A stretch of 64,000 nucleotides of DNA from Pseudovirgaria hyperparasitica (GCF_010093815.1 NW_022985555.1:1052186-1116185); one strand, 5' to 3'; positions 34,632-47,800 are shown, numbered from the stretch's first letter. The notes: generated by a model from the sequence alone, not told the origin. Program-made: numbers and translations.

Positions 34632-35447
34632 ACTGGCAATATCTGGAGAAATCAAAAGATGCGCACTGGATACAAAGAAAGTGTGGCTGCATCGCTCCTG
34701 ACATCCAGAATCCCTCATATACTCCGCAACTCCGCAAGTGCAATATGCAGGAGAGCCTCACACGTTTAGGTTTTGGAGGCACCTAGGCCGAGCGTAGAAG
34801 GTGCATGGAAGGTAACACACATTTGAATCACGATGACACAGCTAACCACTGCCTTCAGTCTATATCATACCCTGCTAGGAGAGAAGGTTGTGACGATCGA
34901 CGAGGGTTGCTTTGTACCCCTCCAGTCACCTACCCGTCTCTTAGCAGGCCTTTCCACATGTGTTGTGGAGCACAACAGAAGTAAGACAATTAGCTCTAGT
35001 TTACGAACTCTGTCTTAGGACATCGACTTCAAGTTACGAATACTAGTCAGATAGACCCTTACTAGATCTGTGTATTCGTGGTAGTCCGAGGGTTGATCAT
35101 AAGAGGCCTAATAGTATCTCAAAGTCAAGATTTTCTTACAGAACCAAGAGTTAGTTGTGATGAGTCTGATATAGTCACCCGTACTGATTGAAAAGGGGGT
35201 TCAGTAGTATAAGATTCAATTCGCGGCTCTGATGTATCTAAAACGATGAAAGTCCTCTTCGGACACACCCAGATACCGATTCATCCATACCATGCAATGC
35301 TGCGATATTCCGACGCCCTCGTAATGACATGCTACCATGACCAAATCCGTAGACCCCAGCACCCACTCGCCATAATAATACACCGTTGTCCGACGATCAC
35401 ACACGCTCCTCATGACTCCTGGGTAACACATTAATCTATACATCCTT
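34632..35447. other. Spacer, GH76 promoter and SWR1 3' region
   Basis: No recognised gene. SWR1 and GH76 are both on the minus strand, so this holds the 5' region of GH76 and the 3' untranslated region upstream of it belongs to neither. Confidence 0.4.
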
Positions 35448-38400
35448 TCACCTCTTCCTCCTCGCCCCAAGACCCTTCTTCCCACCTTTCTTGGGGTCTT
35501 TCTTCGCCACAAATACCGGCACATCTTTTAATTGCCAGTCGAGATATTCGACCATATACTCATCAACATGTCTCTTCTCTTCGTCTGGCTGTAGTTTGCT
35601 ATTGCCCTTGGTCTCAAGCATTTCTTTAGTCTTAGTCTCATCAAAATCCGCCAGATCCTCTCTGACCTCCTCGACCTCTTCTTTCCTTGCGTTCTCAAGG
35701 GCACGAACATCTTCGACATCCTCGACCTGCTCAAGCGCCTTACCGACACCAGTGAGATTACCCAGAACGCGGTCCATAGCAGCTGAAGCATCGATGTCGA
35801 GTTCACCGAGTTGCTCTGCTTTCTGAAGGTCTTCTTTGACTTTGACGTCTTTGAAGTCTTTAAGGTGGTCAGTCGTGAAGTCGCCCTGCTGAATAATGAC
35901 GTCATCGAGAAGACGTTTTTGGTTTGATTTGCGCAGAATGTTCATCTCGATGGTGTATTCGCTGACCATGCGATAAATGCGGACGTCGCGGGTTTGTCCA
36001 ATGCGGTGGGCACGATCTTGGCACTGTTTGTCCATGGCGGGATTCCAGTCGAGGTCGTAGAAGATGACGGTGTCAGCGCCGGTCAAATTGAGACCGAGAC
36101 CACCGGAGCGCGAGGACAGGATGAACACCGGGATACGTGTATCTTGATTGAATTGGCTTGTATAGACTTGGCGCTTTTCGATTGGTGTGGAGCCGTCGAG
36201 ACGAAAGTACTTATAGCCATGCACATTCAGAAACTCTTCGAGGATATCAAGAACTTTAGTCATTTGGGTAAAGATAAGGGCGCGATGGCCTTGGGATGTA
36301 AGTTCGCGCAGGAGCAGTGCAAGCTTCTGCAGCTTGCCACAATCGAACTGCAAGAGACGCTTGTCTGGAAAGGCGATGGAGAGGCGGATGCGAGCTTTGT
36401 GAAACGGATCGCGGTCCGGCGGGAATGAGGTTCGAACAGCTGTGACCCCTTCTGGCGAGAGAGAAAGCTCAGCAAGACCGTCAGCCACAACGCTTGGTGT
36501 AATGCATCCAAACTTCTGAACATACGGCTCCATGGCTTGTGCGCGTTGTTCTAGAGTAGGGAGTAGGTCGTGGATTGCACTCGATGTATTGAGGTACCAG
36601 TCAGAAGTCATTTTTCGTTTTTTAGGTTTGGGCGGAGCTAGGCGATTAGGCAGGTCGAGGTACAGAAACTTGACTGTGTCAGAGCCATAAAGAGGCAAGC
36701 TCATGAACTCGAGACCCCTGTAGGTTCGAACCATGGCACTCCTCTGATGAGAAAGTGTGAGGTTAGAGCGAAGTTTATCAAGGCAATCCTGCTCTGCATT
36801 CGCTGCTACATGAGACAGACCTGAGTCGATAGAGCCGTCTAGCACTGGAGAATGTTTGAGGCGCTTGGTCTGCAGAGCAATAAGGTCGTCAAAGACATGA
36901 TGAGTTCGGAGCTGTTGCGCGCGGAATACGTCGTATTTGGTTTGTGGTTCGTAAGAGGTAAACCGCAGATTCAGGAATTCGAGGTTGACGGTTTCATCTT
37001 CACGATCCTTCAGAAGCTTTCTTCGGAAAAGAAGGTCCTTAATCTCATACTCGGCAGCAACTGGCTTGCGCATAGTGAAGGAGGTGACGATTGAGCGGGT
37101 TTCGAATAGGTCGGGGTGGTTGCAAACCTTCCGCAAAGACATGAGGCAGTTCATGATGGACATGTAGTTTCCGGACGACAAGGTCTGTTTCGTGTCCGAA
37201 CGTCCCATGAACCCATCGTAAAGTTGGCGTTGTCGTTTCGAAAGAGAGCAGAATATCACTTCTTCCGACTTTCCAGGCATCTGCTTTTCGACTTCCGCCT
37301 TCATACGTCTCAGGAGGTAGGGCCTCAACACGGTATGTAGTTGGGTGACCTTACTTTGAGCATCAGCATCCAGAACTTCTCGTCCCTGCTCTAGGATCTG
37401 ATTTGTGGGCTGCTTTAGAGCTTGTGTGAAATTGCCAAGATTAGCGAACCCACCCTGCCCATCGTCACCCGCTGGCATGAGGAAGTAAAGCAGCGCCCAT
37501 AACTCTTGGATACTGTTTTGAAGCGGCGTTCCCGTTAACAATAGCCTGCGTTGAGTTTTGAATTTCAACAAGGCTTGCCATCTCTGCGACTGAAAGTTCT
37601 TGATGTTGTGAGCCTCATCCAGAACCAGATAATACCAGTCACGTTTCTTGAACGCAAGCTCATCCTGGAGAATTAGTTGATAGGAAGTAATGACGACGTT
37701 ACCAACCTGATGGAGATGGGAGTTGTACCAGCCACGGCGCTTGTTTTTTCGCTCTTCTTGTGTCCCATAATAAGTCAGGATCTTAAAGCCAGGACAAAAT
37801 TTCTTGAACTCCATCTCCCAATTGAGCATGACACTGGTAGGCACTACAATCAGGTGTGGACCCCATTCGCCTCGTTCTGCGCAATGTGCGAGCAATGCGA
37901 TTGTTTGGATAGTCTTTCCGAGACCCATCTCGTCGGCAAGGATACCGTTTGTTCCGTTTCTCCACTTTTCCGCGAGCCAGTCGAGACCATCGTGCTGGTA
38001 TGGCCTCAATTTTCCACGTAAAAGTGACGGAGTATGGATATCATGCTCGTCCATGGATTGAGGTGTATGCTGCCTCGAGGCTGTTGGACTAGCCATATGA
38101 ACATCAACTTCCATTGAATCGTATTGCCCCTTCTTATCTTCTGTTTCTTGAGCATCGTAATTCGTGGTATTCATCGTATCTGTCGTATCCTTCCTGGTAA
38201 CGACTTGCGTAAGCTCTGCTTTCGGTGATTCCGCAGCTTCGGATTCGTCTAGGGTCGGCCGTTGCAAAGCCTCATCTCGTAGATCCTTATCTAGTGAGAT
38301 TGGAGAAGGTGGCCTGTGGTCCACTTCGAGGTGTCCGTTAGTAAAAGGAAGCACACTAGGCGTGGTAGCTTCCGGAGTATCTTCAGCGGATTGAAGCTCC

Positions 38401-40568
38401 GTTTTGGACATATAGAAGCCGAGTAAAGGAGTAGGCTCTGCTTCGTTTTCTTGATCGCCTTCGTCTTCGACATCCGACTCATTTTCTTCGTCTGAGGATT
38501 CTTCGGTGCTGGATCCTGAATCATCGTCTGAGCCGCTTGCATCCTCTTGATCACTGAGACCCGCCTCAGCAAATACATCTTCCATAGACATAGCCATGAT
38601 GTTTCGGTATTTTGCGCGAAGCTCTTCGGGAGTCAAATCAGCGTCTCCTTTTGAAGTATCCATTGGGGCTCGTTTCTGCGGTGGAGCCGTGGTGTTGTCT
38701 GCATCTCGACTTTGATACGGCGTATCGCTGGTAAGATCGATGGATTTCCAGGACTTGGTATCTGCTGGTGCGATGTCCATAGCATCATTGTCATTGTCTC
38801 CGTTCGGATCCGCGAGCAGTTGACTCGTGTCAACATCCATATCATCTGCAAAGTCTCCGTCGTCCTCATGCTTATCTTTGTCGCCACTATTACTCCCATC
38901 ATCATCATCACTCTGCTCATCTTCGGCGCCGGACTCGTCTACGCTGTCGCCATCGTCAGAATCATCGTTATGGTCGAACTCCGATTGCGTCGCTGACATG
39001 CTAATGACATGCTTGTACTTCTCCTCCAACTGCTCCTTCGACAATTCAGCATCGGAATCAGCATCCGTAATCTCGCCATCGTCTTTGCCATTTGCCGAGC
39101 CACGATCCTCTTGGTCGTCCTCTTCGTCGCTTTCGGGCTCCGAGGAGACTTGTCGGCGATTCAATAACTCTTTCGATTGATCCAGCATCTCATCAAGCGC
39201 TTGTTTCCCCAGTTCATGCTGCTCCTCTTCCCACCTCGCCTTCCGCAACTTGTCTGTATCACCTTGCGCAAGCTTCCACATGGCTTTCAGATCATGCATA
39301 AGTTGCTTCTTGCGTGCCGTGACGAGTTCTTCTAAGGTTGGCTCATGACCACCTCTTCTTTTGCTGAGTTCCGCAACAACGTCTTGTGCATACCTCTTAG
39401 CCCACTGCCGATGCTTAGTCTTTTCTTTCTGGAGCAAGCTTTGGAAGTTGATTGCATGTGCCACTACAAATTCCCAGGTTCCATACTGTGGAGGTGGCTC
39501 CTTGACTGGTTCCGGCTGAAACCTGGAGCACTTGTTTTCACTCAGCGGACCTCCGGGCTCTGCAGCATCAAGGATTCTCATGACTATCCGAGCCCGCCGA
39601 CGCGTGTCGGAATCGGTGGTTCTCTTTTCCTCTTCGCCCTCAAATGGATCTTGCACATTATACCAGTGCTCGAATGACTCAAATTTTCGTGGCTTAGGTA
39701 TCTGTCCAGGGTGTTGAAGTCTTGGCGGACGCGGTGGTAAGCGACGAAGTTTCAACTTGAGTTTCGGTTGGGACGGCGACACTTCTTGATCGACTTGGGC
39801 TGTTGGCTCGGGAGTATCAGACGTTATAACTTCAGGCTTGGGTCTTCTTCTACTCTGGAGTATCTCGACTGTTTCCAGACTGCCTTTCTTCGGTGGCTCC
39901 AAGGTGTACACCCATGTGTCTCTCCTCCGTCTTCCTGCCGGGGGTGCTCTCTTGTTGGTGTCCGGGTTTGGCGGCGAAGAGCCCGGGGCAGGCGGTGGTG
40001 GCATTTGGCTCTGCAGGTAGCTGCTTTTTCTTGGTCGCCCAGGTCCCCTTTTGACAACTGGAGTTGATGCGAGACCAAATGACGCATCCTTGTCTTTTGG
40101 CTTAGGACTGTTACTCACACTTGGCAAAGTATAAGTAGATTTCCCTGTCTGCGGACGCATGACACGCTTTTGTTCGGATTCAGGCTGCGACTGTACTGGG
40201 CTGGTAACGACATTGACTCGTGACGACTTCCTTTTGCCACCTTCGAATATAGTCGTCGGGCCCTCTGCAACAAACTTCTTCCATGGCGGCGATTTTGCAC
40301 GTGGTGTCGAGCTCTTACTCGACGCGTCACCAAGCTTCCGCTTCTTGCCTGGGTTTAATTCGATGCCACCGACCTCCCCTAGCTCTTCTTTCAGTGCCAC
40401 CTCATCCTCTGAATTATTATGCGTTCCATTTGTAGGCGTCTCAGTGGTCTGAACGACGTCTGGTGTACCGTTGTGGACGTTGTTGTTGGGTTCCGATGCA
40501 TGGTGTGGTGGGAAGGACACGATCACGTCCGCATGTTGCTCGGTTTCGTGGTCGTCAGGGTTGGGCAT
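35448..40568 (-). CDS. swr1: SWR1 chromatin-remodelling ATPase (H2A.Z exchange)
   Basis: One uninterrupted exon of 1707 codons; the first ATG is at 40568 (MPNPDDHETE), since the upstream extension of the frame lacks ATG. The N-terminus is basic with AT-hook-like KRGPGRPRKS. The HSA domain lies near residues 290-410 (FESFEHWYNVQDPFEGEEEK). A long acidic, serine-rich stretch follows (about 500-780), as usual in Swr1 where it contacts histones. The Snf2 ATPase shows Walker A DEMGLGKT near 876 and DEAHN near 985. A large insert precedes lobe 2, and lobe 2 has SSRSGGLGLNLTGADTVIF and AHRIGQT near 1523. The split ATPase identifies the INO80/SWR1 class, and the length and HSA pattern favour SWR1 over INO80. 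It exchanges H2A for H2A.Z in nucleosomes. Divergent from the complex I gene 385 bp away. Confidence 0.93.
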   Translation of the reverse strand: MPNPDDHETEQHADVIVSFPPHHASEPNNNVHNGTPDVVQTTETPTNGTHNNSEDEVALKEELGEVGGIELNPGKKRKLGDASSKSSTPRAKSPPWKKFVAEGPTTIFEGGKRKSSRVNVVTSPVQSQPESEQKRVMRPQTGKSTYTLPSVSNSPKPKDKDASFGLASTPVVKRGPGRPRKSSYLQSQMPPPPAPGSSPPNPDTNKRAPPAGRRRRDTWVYTLEPPKKGSLETVEILQSRRRPKPEVITSDTPEPTAQVDQEVSPSQPKLKLKLRRLPPRPPRLQHPGQIPKPRKFESFEHWYNVQDPFEGEEEKRTTDSDTRRRARIVMRILDAAEPGGPLSENKCSRFQPEPVKEPPPQYGTWEFVVAHAINFQSLLQKEKTKHRQWAKRYAQDVVAELSKRRGGHEPTLEELVTARKKQLMHDLKAMWKLAQGDTDKLRKARWEEEQHELGKQALDEMLDQSKELLNRRQVSSEPESDEEDDQEDRGSANGKDDGEITDADSDAELSKEQLEEKYKHVISMSATQSEFDHNDDSDDGDSVDESGAEDEQSDDDDGSNSGDKDKHEDDGDFADDMDVDTSQLLADPNGDNDNDAMDIAPADTKSWKSIDLTSDTPYQSRDADNTTAPPQKRAPMDTSKGDADLTPEELRAKYRNIMAMSMEDVFAEAGLSDQEDASGSDDDSGSSTEESSDEENESDVEDEGDQENEAEPTPLLGFYMSKTELQSAEDTPEATTPSVLPFTNGHLEVDHRPPSPISLDKDLRDEALQRPTLDESEAAESPKAELTQVVTRKDTTDTMNTTNYDAQETEDKKGQYDSMEVDVHMASPTASRQHTPQSMDEHDIHTPSLLRGKLRPYQHDGLDWLAEKWRNGTNGILADEMGLGKTIQTIALLAHCAERGEWGPHLIVVPTSVMLNWEMEFKKFCPGFKILTYYGTQEERKNKRRGWYNSHLHQVGNVVITSYQLILQDELAFKKRDWYYLVLDEAHNIKNFQSQRWQALLKFKTQRRLLLTGTPLQNSIQELWALLYFLMPAGDDGQGGFANLGNFTQALKQPTNQILEQGREVLDADAQSKVTQLHTVLRPYLLRRMKAEVEKQMPGKSEEVIFCSLSKRQRQLYDGFMGRSDTKQTLSSGNYMSIMNCLMSLRKVCNHPDLFETRSIVTSFTMRKPVAAEYEIKDLLFRRKLLKDREDETVNLEFLNLRFTSYEPQTKYDVFRAQQLRTHHVFDDLIALQTKRLKHSPVLDGSIDSGLSHVAANAEQDCLDKLRSNLTLSHQRSAMVRTYRGLEFMSLPLYGSDTVKFLYLDLPNRLAPPKPKKRKMTSDWYLNTSSAIHDLLPTLEQRAQAMEPYVQKFGCITPSVVADGLAELSLSPEGVTAVRTSFPPDRDPFHKARIRLSIAFPDKRLLQFDCGKLQKLALLLRELTSQGHRALIFTQMTKVLDILEEFLNVHGYKYFRLDGSTPIEKRQVYTSQFNQDTRIPVFILSSRSGGLGLNLTGADTVIFYDLDWNPAMDKQCQDRAHRIGQTRDVRIYRMVSEYTIEMNILRKSNQKRLLDDVIIQQGDFTTDHLKDFKDVKVKEDLQKAEQLGELDIDASAAMDRVLGNLTGVGKALEQVEDVEDVRALENARKEEVEEVREDLADFDETKTKEMLETKGNSKLQPDEEKRHVDEYMVEYLDWQLKDVPVFVAKKDPKKGGKKGLGARRKR

Positions 40569-40953
40569 CGCGCAACGGGCAGCAGACCTACACACCTCCC
40601 TCAGCGGCCCGACGTAGAACTAAATTGACCCAAAGCCGACGTTGCTCAATAGAGAAATTCACGCTGGTAAGGCTCATCTGATCAGAATTAGTGCCAGACG
40701 TCGGGGTGGGGAGTTATTAGCAAAATAAAGGGTAAACTCGTAATTCCGGTGCCAGATGCGGGATGAAAGTCGCGGTCGCTCGAATTTCCATTCTCGATTT
40801 CGCCAAGAAGCAAAGGCTGACTAAGTAGGCCTTGCCCGCCCAGCCGTCCAGCATCACCTTCAACGAATGCTTGCCATACTTGTACGCCGCTAAACTCGTC
40901 AATGCAGCTCGGCACCAGCTGTGACTGATAACTACTCTCTTTGACTGTCTCCA
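40569..40953. promoter_or_regulatory. Bidirectional promoter SWR1 / NDUFB8-like gene
   Basis: Only 385 bp separate the two start codons of this head-to-head pair, so the promoters and leaders must overlap or abut here. No specific site is claimed. Confidence 0.6.
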
Positions 40954-41588
40954 ATGGCTTCGGTAATCTCAAGAGGAGTCCTTCGAACCAGTCGCGCGAG
41001 TTGTACACTCATCCCAGCGACCAAATCAGCTATCATACAAGCTCGACCAGCCTCACAATATGCCCGAGGTATACCTTCGGAAGCTGAGTTGGACCCTAAT
41101 ATCACTGATCCAAATATGGTGAGACTCGCATGAGTTTTGCGCCATCAGAAGATGTTTTAATAGCATACATAACAGAACGGCGGCTACATCAACCCACCCC
41201 GTGAGAAACGCCAGTTTCGCGACCCCTACGGCGATTGGCACCACCACCAAAGGCGTAAGAACTTCGGCGAACCAGTCCACGAGGATGATGACGTTCTCGG
41301 CATGTTCTCACCTGAAGAATACACATGGACAAAGCCAGGCAAAGGAGCGCTGATGTTTGGAACATTCATCTTAGCATACATGGGGTTATTAGGTGTGGTA
41401 TACTTGAATTACCCCGATAAGCAAAGCGTGCCAAAATCATATCCTGGAGGTTTGGACGTTGAGCTTGGTGGCAAAGGCTCTTTAAGGGTAATCCCCAGAT
41501 CCTTATTGATTCCGACACGACAGCTAACAACACGTAGGCGAGACAGGAGGGTGATCCGGAGGGTGTGCGGGCCGTTGACAACATATGA
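40954..41588 (+). CDS. Mitochondrial complex I subunit, NDUFB8/ASHI type
   Basis: Exons 40954-41118, 41176-41487 and 41538-41588 give 175 aa. The N-terminus is a typical mitochondrial presequence rich in Arg, Ser and Ala without acids (MASVISRGVLRTSRASCTLI). After a conserved stretch (NGGYINPPREKRQFRDPYGD, NFGEPVHEDDDVLGMFSPEE) comes one transmembrane helix (ALMFGTFILAYMGLLGVVYL) and a short matrix/intermembrane tail (NYPDKQSVPKSYPGGLDVEL). This matches the fungal homologue of the ASHI/NDUFB8 accessory subunit in the membrane arm of NADH:ubiquinone oxidoreductase. The last exon codes only 16 residues, ending RAVDNI. All splice phases agree. Confidence 0.85.
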
Positions 41589-41888
41589 AGTGTAAATATA
41601 CGCAATGCCACTGGTATCAGTATACTGGTTCGAGATATTTACCAATTGGATTTCCTTTGTCAATCTAACGTCATCCTGGTTTGTGAATATCGAACATGGT
41701 TCTCATCCCTACGGGAGTAGAAGTACGTATAACAGTTCCACCGTGTATGGCGCCGGGTATATATTATCCTGCTCTTTACAATAATCCTAACCGTGACTGA
41801 TGCGTGGCTATGCAATCTGCACCCAATTATACGCCGCTGAAATGGCCTCTATATAAAGATAGTAATGGGTGCCGATCTGGCGCCTTCG
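41589..41888. other. Convergent 3' spacer between complex I gene and ATG2
   Basis: 300 bp holding the 3' ends of two convergent genes. No coding signal. Confidence 0.5.
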
Positions 41889-44800
41889 CTATGCAATATG
41901 GACCAACAAGTATAGGAGAGCAAAAAGAGAGTCCAAATTCAGAACGCTATAACGACGAATATGATTCAAAATATGAGTACGCTCGTACCAACAGCGAAAG
42001 TTGGCATTGATACGTAGAGAGCGAACATGACCACCGAAATTGTACAGGCAGCATCCTCTGTGACGTGAGAATCTTAATATCGCTTGTATTTCTGCATCGA
42101 GTTTAGCATCACGAAAGATCGATCGTTCCAGGACATCACTCACATCGGCTACCCGTCGCCGACCCTCGCGGTCAATCTCGTTCCCAACTCCATGCAGAGC
42201 CATACCAACAGCTTTCATCGCACCGCTAGCTGGTCTGAGAATCACAGTTGGCGCTCTTCTTGCAACGGCTAAAGCTGCACCCCCAGGACTACTACTTTCC
42301 ATAACCTCTCCAGGAATAGCGATAATGGCATCTCTGGCAGTAAGAAGATCACGTTCTAGGGAGCGAGCAGCACCTCTTAAGCCAGCCATGACTCCTAGTG
42401 GTTGATCGGCGTAGCTCGACACGGCCCGAGGTGGTGAATCAGATGATGAAGGTGAGCCTGCTAAGTCCTCCCAGTCTTCGTTGCGAGACGGTGACGCAGA
42501 TGTGGTCGCCGGAGACAGGAGACCCTCTGCGCCCTGGAGTACGTTCTGTGTTCCGATAGCCATTCTCGCTCCAAGGCGTGCAAGTTCTGTTGTAGTGGTT
42601 TTTGCGAAGGCCACAGCACCCTTCTGGATACTTCGGACTATGCGTCCGTTTTTCCTATACTCACGCATCGGAATGACGATCAGGTCGCGTACTCCACTAC
42701 CTACGTTGACCAGAGGACGAACAGGTGCAAGGCCAGCAAGAACACCTGGAAGTTGGTTGCGCTTGACGTCTGGCATCCATACGTCATTGAGCATGTCGTG
42801 TACTTTATCAAAACCACTGATGCCGTACAATATACAATGACGAAGTACGATATCGGAAGCATCCAATATGAAAAAGTTCATGAATTCCGTTGAGCGTCCG
42901 GAACGAAGACCTGCGTAATCAACTTTCTTTGGTTTGTAATCAAGTTTGAGCTGGACTGTGTTTACTTCGAGGCGCTGAATGAAAGGTTCTTCAGTTTTGC
43001 TATCTTTAGACGGAGCTGAGTCATCTTTGAATTCGAAAAATCGTGTGATAAAGTCTAGTGCATCCTGGTCAACATGCAATCTCATTGGCAAGACGGACAC
43101 CTGTTCATGTGTTATTTTATAGAGATTACCGAGATATAGAGTGACTTACTTTGATGACAAGCTCGGATGCTGCTAGAGTCGGTACTGGTCGTACGTTGAG
43201 GATCTCTAGATGAATCTGCGGCCTTCCCAGCTCCCGCTCACCAGCATCTCTCATGTATGTGGCGAATTTTCTCCAGGTTGACGTTGGTACATGGTCGAAA
43301 ATATCAAAGTCAGTTACACGCAGGTCGATAGAACTTTGGGTTTCGCCAGTGCCTGGTGGGAAGATAACGATGTCGGCTGAGACTCCAGAGAGCTCAAAAG
43401 AAATCTTGTGATGTCGACTACGTTCCAGACGAAGGCCCTTGCGCGTTGATTTATGAGACCTGGGATGAGCAGTAGACCTAGAGGTTGTCGAGGTTGCGTA
43501 GCTACCCGTCTCACTTGTGAGATCATCAATTTCCCTATTGATCTTCTTCGCGAGAGTACCTCTTTCTTCCCCAACAGGCAAGCTGATCCAGACAGAATTG
43601 AAGAGAAAGTCTTCCTCTATTCGAACTTCGTCGTCCTCTTCAGTACTCAGTCGCTGTCTTCTTTCTTCGGCTCTCTGCTCGACCTTTTCCACGGCCTCAG
43701 TTAATACATCACGAGTTGCAGCCCAGTCGTATCCATCGAACAAATGCCAGATTATTTGGACGTCGCGCACTCGTACTTTCAGTGGGCTAGTGGCTTTAAA
43801 CTCATTTTCCCAGCCATACTGCTTCCTCTCCGAATTCCACTTTCGTGCCTTTCCCTTGGCCTCAGCTTCGGCGCCAAAGTAATTCTCCTCAATGTTGAGT
43901 TCGCTCTGGCTGGAATCGAGCTCGTACCGCTCCTCAAAGCTTTCTAGTAGAGTGCTTTGTCCAATTTGACGAGGTATTTCTGGCCCAGTCAGATCGAATA
44001 AATCATTATCGAGCATCCCATCACCAAGCTCCTCCTCTGAGGGCAGTGGCTCCGGGTTATAGAAGCTCCCGACAAACTCAAGGTTTGCAGGGAGGTCGTC
44101 TTCCATTGTGTCTGCGTCATCCATGATTGAATGGTCCGACCTTTCGGCTTCTTCGGGCACCGAAGTATAATAGTCACCAGTGAAAGATGCCATCATATCG
44201 TCCATTGGCACTACCTGCGTACGATACTGCAGCTCTTTACTTGGGGGCAGAGGGGGCGCAAGGCCGCTTAGAAGTGAGATTAGCGTTTGTGTGGAATCTG
44301 CGCAAGTCTGCATCAGGAACAAGTCGTCTCTGAAGTCAACGCTGACTTCTTGCGAGCCAGAATTCTGCAGGCCAGTGATATTGACTTCAGCGAAAGCGCT
44401 TGAAATAGTGCTTACAGACACGAATCCACGACTGCATAGCTCAGTGACTTGCTTACTGCCTAAGGATGTGTACCTAGGTGGTGTATGTCCTTCGATTTCG
44501 AACGCTGGATTGAAACGTGTGTTGTCATCAATGAGCAGTAGAGAAGCTTTCCTCAATTCGAGCCTCGCGGAGAGTCGACCATCTTTTGGAGGGATCCCTG
44601 TAAATCTGGTTTCTGTGAATACGACCAGAGCTTTCGATGATGCATCCCTGGGATTCAGTCCAATCGCCGAGTCTCGCAAAAGTAGATCCAGTTTGACTTG
44701 TCTCGAAGGCAATCCAGAGTTGACACTCGCTGTGGAGGATTGGCGCGTTAGCGTCGCTGGGTACTCCGGGCTGGTGATGGTTGCAACTGATTCCGCGAGA

Positions 44801-47800
44801 CCCGTGGCTATATCTTCTGCAGAGGCGCCATCCTTTAGGGCCAAGAGTGACATTATCGTCGATACCCGGTACTCAATACAAACATTGTGCAGTTTCACTT
44901 TGACAGTCGGTTCCACTTCGTCGCCAACCTTGCGAGCCATAATCATAGGCAAGTCATCAAGTGGGCCATGCTCCATGATCTCATGGATGAGAATCTCATC
45001 CTCCCCACGCCTTGCAGTTATTCCGGCAACTTCCACGGCCAATAGTGCAGGCCAGCCAACATGAGCCACACGAGTCCCGCGAGTCGCGAGGAATAGGACG
45101 CCGATATTTTCGTTTACATACACACTAGAATCGAACTGTTTGACGTATGCAAGTGTAAGTAGACCAGGTCGATCATCTTCTGGGAGGTACTTTGTAACAG
45201 TGGAGAGTTTCGAGAGCTCTTCGCCCAATCCAGCCAAAACTTGCAAATCACCCGAATCATTGACGTCGATTTTGGCGGAATCCAACGTAAGACGAAGAAT
45301 GGAGCCTTTCTGGCGCTGTCTCAATAATGCATCCACAAGAATGTCATCGTCGTCTTCGTATTTGTCTTTCGAAGGCGTAAGGAGGGTTAAGAGCCGTGTC
45401 AAATCTGTTTCTTCCGGCATGAAGAGGAAGTCAATACGGGTGCCATTCGCAGACAAAGCCAGCGATGCAGTGGCATCGTCAGTCTTGTCCACGTGAGGTC
45501 CCGTTATTTTGATCTGATCAATATGGATTTTGAAACCTGGGCTACGGCCAACTACCTTGATGGCAGTGGTTCTAGCTTGTACAGCACAGCTCTTGCCTTT
45601 GAGGACACATGTCGCCCCTCCAATGCGTGCATTGATTTTCAAGGTCAATCCGAGATCAGTAGCAGGCGCAGGAGGGACACGAGAAAAATGTACACCCCTT
45701 GGACGAGAGACTGGAGGGGCGTGGCGAGGCTGAATAGTACTATTCGAACTCATAGAATTGCCCAACTCTAACATCCCACTAAAGCCACCGAAAGACGTGA
45801 AAGCGTCATCGAGCTTCTGAGTATTCAGGCTTATGCGCACTGGTAATGTGAACACATCCAATCTCGATGAAGCGTTAGTTGACAGGTATTCGATCGTGAT
45901 GTCGGAGCCTGGATCCTTCATTCCTTTGACGAACGGTCTCAGCTTAGCGGAGTCGTCGAAGGCAATTATGTCCTCATTTTGAAGTCCAAACGCCATGCGG
46001 TAAACCGCGAATTTGATCTTGGTCTGGACCGAGCTGATCGAGATATCAGAACGCGTTCCACTTAATCGTAGTTGGAGAATGATGTCATGAGTGTGAGAAT
46101 CCAAGTCGTGATTTTTGGCTACTGACTGTGCTCGCGAGAAACTGGAAGTTGGTATGTTCTCGAGCCAGTGAATAGAGATCTCATTGATTGACACCTTATA
46201 GTCAACAGCTCGCTGTTCGTCATATTCGCGTTTCTCTTCCGATTTCTTCACAGTTGGTTTGTCTTTCGCGAAATCGTCAAATGTCTTCTGCAAAAATTGT
46301 GCAGCCTGGATTAGGAGCTGTCCTACTGTGAGGTCAACATGTGTCTGTACGACGCCAATCTCGAAATCGAATCGAAGAGGCGGAGTTATTTTCTTAGTGT
46401 TGCCATCTATCTGTGAAGAGGGCATATGTGCCGGATCAGGTCTGGACCGCATGCTTGATGGACTTGGCGTACGTTTGTGACTCGTGGTTTGCGAATCGAC
46501 ATACGTCGAATACGCACCTGGCATATCTTGATGCATGGTCTCTTCTCCAAAGACAGTCGACTGGACTAAGTCGTCATGACTCGCTCTGTCGTCGGGTGAA
46601 GCTTGATTATTGCTGGGCCAAGGAAACCACACAGCAATATTGTCTATATGTAGCAGCGGTTTCGTGACTCGCCCGAGAAGCTCCTCGCCTTGGACCGAGG
46701 ATGGAGAGCCAGGGGTAGGCGTAGTATCCAGGGGTTGACTGGGTGATGGCTTCGGTGTGCTAGCACGACTTGCTGAGCGAGGCGTGGCGGTGTAGGCTTC
46801 GTCAACTTCAGTGGCATCGTCCTGCCGTGTCAGTGCTTCCATGACACCACTGTCACTGCTTGCGGTTTCTGATTCCCAACCACCAGGAATATGATGGCCC
46901 CGGGATATTGAAGGAGCCTCGCTATACGCACTCATGTACATGCTCTCAGCATCATCATGGTCGTATATTCGTGATTGGCTTAGGTCCTCAATTGGTGGTG
47001 ATGTTTCATTAGGTATTGCTTCGTCCTGAGGAATCATATATTTCTGTCCGGCAACCTCTAGAGCATGAGCTTTGTTGTCCGTGGTTACATGCTGCTTCGT
47101 TAAATCATCCAGATCTTCACCAAGCTCAGGTACCGAGCTATCTAAGGGGTGTATGGAGGGTGCACTGCCTGCGTCGGAGCTTGTAGATGGAGGTAGATAT
47201 GTTTGGCCTCTAGGGAACAATTCGTCGCCCACACTACCTACGCTGTCCTCGAGAAGCGATGAACCCACACCAGTATCTCCGCTATCAATCCTCGAGTCCC
47301 ACATTCCGTTGTTCATGGCATACATTAGGAAACTGCGGTCTTGTAATATGCTTTCCCCCTCGTCTTCCTCAAAGGGGACTTGAGAGACTTGGGGATCGCG
47401 CACTAAGGGACGTATATCCGTAACCGATATGCTTGGGTCATAATCAGAGGCAGCGTCCGCAAAACGATCATCTTCGTTTGTGGCCTGTGATGCCTCGAGG
47501 TCGGAGTGAACGAGGGGCAGCTCTACACGATCTCTATGGATTATTGGGCTTTCTGGCTGAGGACTGGAGGGTATGGATTCCGACAAGGGGCTCTTTGTGC
47601 TTTGTGATGTTACAGATTGTGAGTTTGATGAGCTTGAAGTAGTCGATCCGGTTGTACGTCTGCTGTGGCCCGACACATTCGATCTAGTATCACCAGGAGA
47701 AGAAGGCCGTGAGTACCTTGACAAGCTTGCGAAAAGTTCAGGAGTAGATATGATTTCGGCACCGATATTTTGAAGCGATATACGCCTTTGTCCATCTCTT